From: Phycisphaerales bacterium
Lineage (GTDB): Bacteria; Planctomycetota; Phycisphaerae; Phycisphaerales; UBA1924
Reading direction: 5' to 3'
NCBI GenBank assembly: GCA_016764015.1
Contig: JAESSR010000100.1
Span: 1 to 13,440 of the forward strand
DNA: 13,440 nucleotides
The notes under the pieces are model-generated. The model saw only the letters and a list, made by a program, of their open reading frames with translations. It made no database searches and was not told the DNA's origin. The position numbers and the translations under genes were made by a program. Each line of letters opens with the position of its first letter. The stretch's first letter is position 1. Below, in pieces: positions 1-6,376 of this stretch.

Positions 1-61
1 TCCTATAGTGTCATCCCAAGAGGGCTGTTCCGGACTATTTCTCAGAGGATTGAGCATTCAT

Positions 62-1795
62 ATGGCAAGAAGTCGTAAAAAACTCGGACAAATTTTGGTT
101 GCTCAGGGGGCAATCAACGCTGAGCAAGCAGATCAAGGGCTCAAGCACGCCAAAGAGACGGGCAAACGATTCGGAGAAGCCCTGATCGATTTGGGCACAC
201 TCGATGAAATGCAGGTCGTCAAGGCGCTCGCAGCCCAATATGGCATGAAGTATGTCGATCTCACCAACGAGAAGATCAAGAAACTCATTGATGATGAGGC
301 ACTCGATAAGAGCGTCATGAAGAAGCATCTGGTGCTCGCGCTGGGCAAATCGGGAGGCAAGATGCGTTTGGCAATCCATGATCCGATGGATCTCGAAATG
401 CTCGACAATATCCGGTTCCGCCTGAATATGGATGTTGAGCCGATGCTCGCGACCAAGACACAGATCCGCAACTATCTCGATGGCGGCGACGCATCATCGG
501 CTGGCGTTCCGGGTGTTTCCAACGCCCCATCAATGACCGCTGGCGATTCGCTTGTCACGGACTCGATCGACCGTTCAATTGACCGCTCGCTCGATCGCTC
601 GATGGACCGCTCGATAGATGTGTCCTCTGAAGACTCGCCGGTGGTCAAACTGGTCAATCGTATTCTTGATGAAGCGGTCCGCAACCGGACCAGTGACATC
701 CATATCGAGCCGATGGCTGATCGCGTTCGTCTCCGGTACCGGATTGACGGCGTGTGTATCGAACGAGATAACTTGCCCAAACGCATGCAGAATGCGGTTC
801 TCTCCCGTCTCAAACTGATGGCCGGGATGAACATTGCTGAAAAGCGGGTGCCTCAGGACGGGCGAATCAAAATCTATGTTGACGAGGTCGGTATCGACTT
901 CCGTGTGTCGGCGTGTCCTGCGTATCATGGCGAATCCGTGGTGCTTCGTATTCTGCGTCCTGACGCGGTACGAATCGGTCTGGTGAACCTTGGGTTTGAG
1001 CCAGAGAATCTCGAGGCTTTTAACAAAATCATCCGCCGACCCAACGGCATCTTCCTTGTGACCGGCCCGACCGGTTCGGGGAAGACAACGACGCTCTATT
1101 CAGCCCTTGATGTGCTTAACCGTCCGGACAAGAAGATCATCACCGCTGAAGATCCGGTTGAATACAACTTTGAAGGGATCAACCAGTGTCAGGTCCGAGA
1201 GAGTATTGGATTTACATTTCCTGCGATTCTGCGTTCGATGCTTCGCCAGGCTCCCAATGTAATTCTTGTCGGTGAAATCCGAGACAAAGAAGTAGGAGAG
1301 ATCGCTATTCAGGCGGCTCTGACCGGTCACCTGGTGTTCTCAACCTTGCATACCAATGATGCGCCAAGTGCGATGACTCGATTGATTGACATGGGCATCA
1401 AGCCGTTCCTCGTTGCCAGTTCGATTCAGGCAGTCATGGCCCAGCGCCTGATTCGTGTGCTCTACAAGAGCAAACAACTCGCAACAGAAGATGAACTCGA
1501 TCATAAATACCTGAATCTGATTGATCTCAAGCCTGAGGATGCCCTCGGCAAGGTCTACAAGGCAGTGTCTTGCGATGAAGCACCGGGCGGGTATAAAGGA
1601 CGAAAAGCAATCTTTGAGATGATGATTATGAACGCCGAGATCCGTGAACTTGCATTCAAACTCGCCCCATCTTCGGTCATTCGCAAAGCGGCGATTTCCG
1701 CGGGGATGAAGGAACTTGTTGAGGATGGACGACTCAAGGTGCTCAATGGTGTCACAACACCCGATGAGATCGCGCGTGTGAGCCAGTCTGAATAG
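62..1795 (+). CDS. gspE: PilB/GspE-type assembly ATPase (first copy)
   Basis: Cytoplasmic hexameric ATPase that powers pilus or pseudopilus assembly, 577 residues. Residues 7-59 form an MshEN (T2SSE_N) module with two 24-residue motifs, starting KLG at 7 and RFG at 36, separated by 5 residues. After a linker of S-(I/L/M)-D-R repeats (168-187) comes the catalytic part: SDIHIEP at 211, Walker A GPTGSGKT at 335-342, Walker B LVGEIRD at 402-408 and the His box HLVFSTLHTND at 423-433. The zinc-binding four-cysteine motif usual in this family is degenerate; only C504 remains, before GGYKGR. ATG 62 is preferred over GTG 8 because homology begins there and AGAGGA lies at 44-49; the 18 extra residues look unrelated to the family. 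First gene of the visible cluster; its promoter is outside the window. It could equally be called PilB. Family certain, substrate system inferred. Confidence 0.95.
   Translation: MARSRKKLGQILVAQGAINAEQADQGLKHAKETGKRFGEALIDLGTLDEMQVVKALAAQYGMKYVDLTNEKIKKLIDDEALDKSVMKKHLVLALGKSGGKMRLAIHDPMDLEMLDNIRFRLNMDVEPMLATKTQIRNYLDGGDASSAGVPGVSNAPSMTAGDSLVTDSIDRSIDRSLDRSMDRSIDVSSEDSPVVKLVNRILDEAVRNRTSDIHIEPMADRVRLRYRIDGVCIERDNLPKRMQNAVLSRLKLMAGMNIAEKRVPQDGRIKIYVDEVGIDFRVSACPAYHGESVVLRILRPDAVRIGLVNLGFEPENLEAFNKIIRRPNGIFLVTGPTGSGKTTTLYSALDVLNRPDKKIITAEDPVEYNFEGINQCQVRESIGFTFPAILRSMLRQAPNVILVGEIRDKEVGEIAIQAALTGHLVFSTLHTNDAPSAMTRLIDMGIKPFLVASSIQAVMAQRLIRVLYKSKQLATEDELDHKYLNLIDLKPEDALGKVYKAVSCDEAPGGYKGRKAIFEMMIMNAEIRELAFKLAPSSVIRKAAISAGMKELVEDGRLKVLNGVTTPDEIARVSQSE
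563..622 (+). repeat. 12-bp in-frame tandem repeat encoding S-(I/L/M)-D-R units
   Basis: Five consecutive 12-base units inside the first ATPase gene encode SIDR, SIDR, SLDR, SMDR and a degenerate SIDV. They sit in the linker between the MshEN domain and the catalytic N2 domain. Units vary at wobble positions, so the repeat is maintained as protein and is not a fresh DNA slippage product. The second ATPase has only a single SIDL in the equivalent linker. Confidence 0.85.
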
Positions 1796-1821
1796 TGTGT
1801 AATACAGTTAATCATCGGTCC

Positions 1822-1875
1822 GGCATCGACTTGAAGAGGATTGCGATGCCAGATTCGATTCGACAGGAGAAGTGA
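1822..1875 (+). other. pilT leader: inverted repeat and 9-codon minigene
   Basis: The 83-base gap before pilT contains a 7-bp inverted repeat, GGCATCG at 1822-1828 and CGATGCC at 1844-1850, with a 15-base loop. An ATG at 1846, preceded by AGAGGA at 1835-1840, opens a 9-codon frame (MPDSIRQEK) that stops at 1873-1875, three bases before the pilT start. The pilT ribosome binding site (AGGAGA, 1865-1870) lies inside this minigene. This could couple ribosome traffic to pilT initiation, or be chance; no direct evidence of translation. Confidence 0.25.
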
Positions 1876-1878
1876 ACA

Positions 1879-3006
1879 ATGTCTACAGTTCAAATTGACC
1901 GATTGCTTGATACAGTTGTCAAAACCGGCGCGTCTGACCTCCATCTGACGACCGGGCGCCAGCCGACCATTCGTCTTAATGGCGGCTTGCGCAACTTGCA
2001 GACCAAAGTGCTCGATTCCGAGGACATGGTTTCGTTGATGAAATCGATCACGCCAGAACGCAATCAGCAAGAGCTTCAAGAAGAAGGCGGAACTGACTTT
2101 GGCTTTGCCTACGGCGAGGCCGCCCGGTTCCGTGTTTCTGTGTTCCGTCAGCGTGGCGACATTGCGATCGTTCTCCGCCAGATTCCCAACAGGCTTTTGA
2201 CCTTCGATCAGATCGGGTTGCCTGAAATCTGTAAGGATCTGATCCGTCGCCCTCGTGGACTCTATCTGGTGACCGGTCCGACCGGCTCGGGGAAGACTAC
2301 TTCGCTGGCAACAATGATCGACTACATCAATCAGACGATGGATCGTCACATCGTGACGATGGAAGATCCGATTGAATACTATCATGTGCACAAAAAATCG
2401 ATTATCAATCAGCGTGAAGTGGGCAACGATGTACCCAGCTTTGCCGAAGCCCTCCGCCGAGCACTTCGTCAGGACCCCGATGTGATTCTGGTAGGTGAAA
2501 TGCGTGACCTTGAGACCATCGAAGCAGCGGTTCGAGCAGCGGAAACTGGTCACTTGGTGTTCGGGACACTCCATACTACTGGTGCAGCCAAGACGATTGA
2601 CCGAATGGTCGACGCGTTCCCGGTCACGCAGCAGAACCAGATCCGCGTTCAGCTCTCAACGGCACTGATCTGTGTGTTGTCACAGGTACTCATGGGTCGG
2701 ATCGATACCAAGGGCATGGTTGCTGCGTACGAGTTCCTCGTGATTACGCCCGCGATCGCCAACTTGATCCGCGATAACAAGAGTTATCGGATCGATTCCG
2801 CGATTCAGACCGGGAAGAAATATGGGATGCAGCTGCTCGATGACCACCTCTGGACACTGTATAGTCGGGGTATGATCGGTGCGGAAGAGATGATCGACAA
2901 GTGTAAAAACCCAATGGATCTGAAGGATAAGGTCCATCAGGCTGGGGGTGTCATCGGGCGTCCAGAACTTGACGATCCTGAAGCTTCAAAGGAAGTAGCG
3001 GATTAA
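1879..3006 (+). CDS. pilT: PilT-type pilus retraction ATPase
   Basis: Cytoplasmic hexameric ATPase of the PilT family, which depolymerises type IV pili. Its 375 residues are close to the usual length. It lacks an MshEN domain and begins directly with the PAS-like N2 region (ASDLHL near 18-23). Walker A GPTGSGKT is at 133-140, Walker B LVGEMRD ends at D210, and the His box reads HLVFGTLHTTGA. The C-terminal PilT signature AIRNLIRE is present as AIANLIRD at 292-299, which separates PilT from PilB/GspE. The start at 1879 has AGGAGA at 1865-1870, spaced 8 bases. It sits between two PilB/GspE-type ATPase genes on the same strand, so it is probably co-transcribed. A retraction motor is not part of a classical type II secretion system, which argues for a pilus or hybrid function. 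Confidence 0.96.
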   Translation: MSTVQIDRLLDTVVKTGASDLHLTTGRQPTIRLNGGLRNLQTKVLDSEDMVSLMKSITPERNQQELQEEGGTDFGFAYGEAARFRVSVFRQRGDIAIVLRQIPNRLLTFDQIGLPEICKDLIRRPRGLYLVTGPTGSGKTTSLATMIDYINQTMDRHIVTMEDPIEYYHVHKKSIINQREVGNDVPSFAEALRRALRQDPDVILVGEMRDLETIEAAVRAAETGHLVFGTLHTTGAAKTIDRMVDAFPVTQQNQIRVQLSTALICVLSQVLMGRIDTKGMVAAYEFLVITPAIANLIRDNKSYRIDSAIQTGKKYGMQLLDDHLWTLYSRGMIGAEEMIDKCKNPMDLKDKVHQAGGVIGRPELDDPEASKEVAD

Positions 3007-3049
3007 ATTGGATCGATGAGAGCAATACATCGCGCGCTTTTCTAGATCG

Positions 3050-3126
3050 TTATCCACAAGTCGCAACGGTAAAACCTGCAAATACGGGTTATTTATAAGA
3101 ACAGATGTGCAGATACCTGCGAATAT
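3050..3126. promoter_or_regulatory. DnaA-box-like 9-mer and spaced 12-bp direct repeat upstream of second ATPase gene
   Basis: The 176-base gap between pilT and the second ATPase gene holds a perfect match to the DnaA-box consensus TTATCCACA at 3050-3058. It also has a near-identical 12-mer at 3074-3085 (ACCTGCAAATAC) and 3115-3126 (ACCTGCGAATAT), 41 bases apart start to start, about four helical turns. This spacing would suit a dimeric or cooperative regulator. No convincing -35/-10 pair was found. A single DnaA box does not make an origin; function is inference. Confidence 0.25.
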
Positions 3127-3152
3127 CATTGTCGTGGGCTTTGCCTACGAAG

Positions 3153-3168
3153 TTGGCGTTGACGCCAA
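3153..3168 (+). promoter_or_regulatory. Short hairpin just upstream of second ATPase ribosome binding site
   Basis: TTGGCG (3153-3158) and CGCCAA (3163-3168) form a perfect 6-bp stem with a TTGA loop. It ends five bases before the GGAG ribosome binding site at 3173-3176 of the gene starting at 3183. In mRNA it could tune translation. No T-run follows, so it is unlikely to be a terminator. Confidence 0.3.
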
Positions 3169-3182
3169 GCATGGAGTGAAAC

Positions 3183-4913
3183 ATGGAACCTTCTGAACTC
3201 AAAGGCCGGAAACTTGGACGAGTGCTGACCAAGCTCAAGGTGGTCACGCGCGAACAGGTTCATGAGGCTATAGGTATCCAAAAAGGGCGTACCAATAAGG
3301 TACGCGTCGGCGAGATTCTCAAAGAGCTTGGGTACTGCACCGATCTTGATATTGATCGTGCATTGGCTGGGCAGGCGGGGATGGAGTATATCGATCTCTC
3401 GGGGGTCGAACTCGATGATGAAACGGTCGGGGCGATCCCGGCAGAGAACGCCAAGGCGTATCAGTGCGTGCCGATTGAATATGAGCCAAAGAGCCGCCAG
3501 CTCAAAATTGCGATCAAGAGTCCCAACAACTTTCAGGCGGTCGATGACCTGCGTTTGTTGATGGGTGCCAAGGTTGAAGCGGTTGTCGCTTCTCCCAAGG
3601 CGATCGACGCTTTGATCGAAAAATACTATTCCAAGAGCGAATCAATGCTCGATGTAGTGAATGCACTCGCATCGGATAAGAACCTTCAAGAGCTCGGGGG
3701 TCATTCCGACCAATCGATCGATCTTGATGCGGTGATGGACGCCGCGGGCGACAATCAGGTCATTAAGTTGCTCAACCTTGTGCTGCTCCAGGCGATCCGT
3801 GATCGTGCTTCGGATATCCACTTTGAGCCGTTTGAAACTGAGTTTAAGATGCGGTATCGCATTGACGGGGTGCTCTATGAGATGGTGCCGCCGCCCAAGC
3901 ATCTTGGGACTGCGATCACCAGTCGTGTGAAAGTCATGGCGAACCTGGATATTGCTGAGCGTCGCTTGCCTCAGGACGGGCGTATCGAACTGACGGTGGG
4001 CGGGAACCCTGTTGACCTTCGTGTTGCGATTTTGCCGACGATCTATGGCGAGTCTTGCGTCATGCGTGTGCTCGATCGGGGCAATGTTGAACTCTCGCTC
4101 GATCGTGTTGGATTTCGGGCGGATGATCTTGAGAAGTTCCGCGGCTTGATCCGCAAGCCCAATGGCATTGTGATTGTGACGGGTCCAACTGGTTCGGGTA
4201 AAACCACAACGCTGTATGCTGCGTTGTCCGAGCTGAACACTATTGATACCAAAATTCTGACCGCTGAAGACCCCGTTGAATATGACATCGACGGGTTGTG
4301 CCAGGTGCAGGTGAATACTGATGTGGGCTTGACCTTTGCGAAGGCGCTTCGTTCGTTCTTGCGTCAGGACCCAGATGTGATTCTGGTGGGTGAAATTCGC
4401 GACCTTGAGACGGCACAGATTGCGGTGCAGGCATCGCTGACTGGTCACCTGGTGCGCTCGACCTTACATACCAATGATGCGCCGAGTTCGATCATTCGAC
4501 TCGTCGACCTTGGGATTGAGCCATTCTTGTTGACCGCGACGATTGAGGGGATTGTTGCTCAGCGATTGGTGCGAACACTCGAACCAAAGACCAAAGAAGC
4601 ATTTACCCCAACCGAGCAAGAACTGATGGAACTGGGATTGCGTCCTGATGATATCAAGGGGAGTCAGTTCTATCGCCCTGGCGAGAATGCCGGTGTCGGC
4701 GGCGGGTACAAAGGGCGTATGGCACTCTTTGAGATTATGACACTCGATGATGAAATTCGCGAGTTGATGATGAATGAAGCGAGCACGACTGTGCTGCGGA
4801 ATGCATCACGCAAGAAGGGGATGCGATCATTGCGTGAGAGTGGGCTGATGGCCTTGTATGAAGGGCTCACGACAATCGATGAGATCGTTGGAGAGACTAT
4901 TGAAGATGAGTGA
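3183..4913 (+). CDS. gspE: PilB/GspE-type assembly ATPase (second copy)
   Basis: Paralogue of the first ATPase, 576 residues, with the same architecture. The MshEN module has motifs starting KLG at 10 and RVG at 41, separated by 7 residues and ending at Q33 and Q64. The catalytic part has SDIHFEP at 210, Walker A GPTGSGKT at 334-341, Walker B LVGEIRD at 401-407 and the His box at 422-432. In the His box the usual hydrophobic residue after HLV is Arg425. The zinc-module cysteines are absent; the region before GGGYKGR contains none. The S-I-D-R linker repeats of the first copy are missing. Start ATG 3183 follows GGAG at 3173-3176. Placed directly before the platform protein gene, as in many gspE-gspF pairs, it may be the main assembly motor. 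Which of the two ATPases serves the downstream pseudopilins cannot be read from sequence. Confidence 0.95.
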   Translation: MEPSELKGRKLGRVLTKLKVVTREQVHEAIGIQKGRTNKVRVGEILKELGYCTDLDIDRALAGQAGMEYIDLSGVELDDETVGAIPAENAKAYQCVPIEYEPKSRQLKIAIKSPNNFQAVDDLRLLMGAKVEAVVASPKAIDALIEKYYSKSESMLDVVNALASDKNLQELGGHSDQSIDLDAVMDAAGDNQVIKLLNLVLLQAIRDRASDIHFEPFETEFKMRYRIDGVLYEMVPPPKHLGTAITSRVKVMANLDIAERRLPQDGRIELTVGGNPVDLRVAILPTIYGESCVMRVLDRGNVELSLDRVGFRADDLEKFRGLIRKPNGIVIVTGPTGSGKTTTLYAALSELNTIDTKILTAEDPVEYDIDGLCQVQVNTDVGLTFAKALRSFLRQDPDVILVGEIRDLETAQIAVQASLTGHLVRSTLHTNDAPSSIIRLVDLGIEPFLLTATIEGIVAQRLVRTLEPKTKEAFTPTEQELMELGLRPDDIKGSQFYRPGENAGVGGGYKGRMALFEIMTLDDEIRELMMNEASTTVLRNASRKKGMRSLRESGLMALYEGLTTIDEIVGETIEDE

Positions 4914-4920
4914 GTGAAAG

Positions 4921-5022
4921 ATGAATGATCCGCTCACCGGGGATTCGACTGGTAAGACAAGCAATAGAAGGTACGAACACAACATCATCACAGCGGGCTG
5001 TGTTGATTGGACGAGGAGTTGA
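4921..5022 (+). CDS. Possible 33-codon small ORF before gspF
   Basis: An ATG at 4921 opens a 33-residue frame (begins MNDPLTGDSTGK) that ends TGA at 5020-5022, overlapping the end of the gspF ribosome binding site region and stopping five bases before the gspF start. It lies seven bases after the second ATPase stop. Only a weak GAAAG-like binding site precedes it. It has no recognisable domain, membrane segment or signal. The hairpin CACAGC..GCTGTG at 4989-5002 falls inside it. It may be a translational-coupling leader or chance. Confidence 0.2.
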   Translation: MNDPLTGDSTGKTSNRRYEHNIITAGCVDWTRS

Positions 5023-5027
5023 CGATC

Positions 5028-6311
5028 ATGGCAACATATACATACCAAGCACTCAATGCATCGGGCAAGACGCAAAAGGGTACGGTCGAAGCATCAAGCT
5101 CTGAAGACGCGATCCAGCGGATCAAGTCGCAGGGGTACTTCCCGACATCGGTCCAGGCGCAGAAGGTAAAGAAATCTGCTGCCAAGGGCGAAAAGGGTGA
5201 GAAGGCAACCAAGGTAAAGAAAAAGAAGAAGGGCGGCGGGTTCTCGATCGGGGGGGTCAGCGCCAAGCATCTGACTCTCTTTACGCGTCAGCTCTCCACA
5301 CTTCAGGACGCGGGCTTGCCGTTGCTTCGCTCGTTGCAGATTCTTGAGAGCCAGCAGAAACCTGGTCTGATGAAGAACATTCTTCTCGGGGTCACCGAAG
5401 AGGTCGAGGGTGGTAGTTCATTGAGTGAATCAATGGGCAAGTATCCCAAGGCATTCGATCATCTGTTTGTCAAGATGGTCAACGCGGGTGAAATCGGTGG
5501 TGTGCTCGATGTGATTCTCCAGCGACTTTCAGAGTTTATGGAGAAGAGCGAAAGGCTCAAGCGCAAGGTCAAGGGTGCGATGGTGTATCCGGTCGTGGTT
5601 ATTCTTGTCGCGATGTCGATTTTGACGGGGATTATGGTTTTCATTATTCCGAGTTTCGAGGAAATCTTTACGGACTTCGAGATCGAGTTGCCCGGGCTTA
5701 CGCAGGGGCTTATTAACACCAGTCGATGGGTTTCTGGCGGCAGCGCTGCCGGCGGGCCTCCGGGGTGGGTAATCATTATCTTTGGCCTTCCCACGATCTG
5801 GATTACGCTCAAGCTCATCCGCAAGACCCCTCCCGGGCGGGCGTTGTTTGATATTTTGATATTGTGGACGCCGATCATGGGCACCTTGGTCCGTAAGACT
5901 GTGATTGCTCGTTTTACCAGAACGCTGGGCACATTGATTAGTGCGGGTGTTCCGATTCTTGAAGCGGTGACCATTACATCGCAGACTTCGGGCAACTATG
6001 TGTTCGAGAAAGCACTGATGAATGTGCATGACTCGATTCGTGAGGGTGAGACTTTTTCTACACCTCTGCGTGAGTCGAAGACCTGTGACGCGATCGTGGT
6101 CAACATGATCGATGTTGGTGAGGAGACCGGCGAGATGGACGCGATGCTCTTGAAGATCGCAGATAACTACGACGAAGAGGTCGATGTCGCGGTGGACTCA
6201 TTGGTGTCATTGCTTGAGCCTCTGATGGTTGTGGTTCTTGGTGGCATGGTCGGGACAATCGTTGTTGCGATGTTCTTGCCCATGATCAAGATGCTCGAAT
6301 CGCTCGGATAA
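5028..6311 (+). CDS. gspF: PilC/GspF-type inner-membrane platform protein
   Basis: Polytopic inner-membrane protein on which assembly and retraction ATPases dock, 427 residues. It shows a short N-terminal domain (YTYQALNASGK, 4-14), then two T2SSF domains at about 82-205 and 293-416, with the paired signatures GEIGG at 154-158 and GEETG at 364-368. Membrane segments are at roughly 187-208, 247-264 and 396-418, as usual for the family. Between the N-terminal domain and the first T2SSF repeat is an unusually basic linker (46-68) with 12 lysines in 23 residues. ATG 5028 is chosen over TTG 5007 because it has GAGGAG at 5013-5018, nine bases away, and starts at the conserved MATYTYQA. It sits 114 bases after the second ATPase gene and 65 bases before the first pseudopilin gene. 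PilC is an equally suitable name. Confidence 0.95.
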   Translation: MATYTYQALNASGKTQKGTVEASSSEDAIQRIKSQGYFPTSVQAQKVKKSAAKGEKGEKATKVKKKKKGGGFSIGGVSAKHLTLFTRQLSTLQDAGLPLLRSLQILESQQKPGLMKNILLGVTEEVEGGSSLSESMGKYPKAFDHLFVKMVNAGEIGGVLDVILQRLSEFMEKSERLKRKVKGAMVYPVVVILVAMSILTGIMVFIIPSFEEIFTDFEIELPGLTQGLINTSRWVSGGSAAGGPPGWVIIIFGLPTIWITLKLIRKTPPGRALFDILILWTPIMGTLVRKTVIARFTRTLGTLISAGVPILEAVTITSQTSGNYVFEKALMNVHDSIREGETFSTPLRESKTCDAIVVNMIDVGEETGEMDAMLLKIADNYDEEVDVAVDSLVSLLEPLMVVVLGGMVGTIVVAMFLPMIKMLESLG

Positions 6312-6344
6312 TCGTCAGGGTGCAGCCCCGTATTGAACTTTTCT

Positions 6345-6373
6345 GAACGGATAGGGACGGACAGGAACGGATA
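6345..6373 (+). repeat. 9-bp direct repeat in gap before first pseudopilin gene
   Basis: GAACGGATA occurs at 6345-6353 and again at 6365-6373, two turns apart. The second copy overlaps the AGGAA ribosome binding site (6363-6367) of the gene starting at 6377. The gap is only 65 bases and holds no clear promoter. A regulatory role is possible but unproven. Confidence 0.35.
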
Positions 6374-6376
6374 CTC

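Noticed and set aside
8..61. 18-residue N-terminal extension of the first ATPase from GTG 8
   Set aside because: The family similarity begins at ATG 62, which has an AGAGGA upstream; the extension looks unrelated to the MshEN module.
1555..2574. 339-codon open frame on the minus strand
   Set aside because: It lies opposite the end of the first ATPase gene and most of pilT, both of which have strongly conserved motifs; it is an antisense shadow.
3050..3182. Replication origin
   Set aside because: Only one DnaA-box-like 9-mer is present, without a cluster of boxes, an AT-rich unwinding element or neighbouring dnaA/dnaN genes.
3642..4448. 268-codon open frame on the minus strand
   Set aside because: Entirely opposite the conserved core of the second ATPase; no ribosome binding site or familiar protein.
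4989..5002. Hairpin CACAGC..GCTGTG as a terminator before gspF
   Set aside because: Short 6-bp stem with no T-run following, directly upstream of the gspF ribosome binding site; termination here is unlikely.
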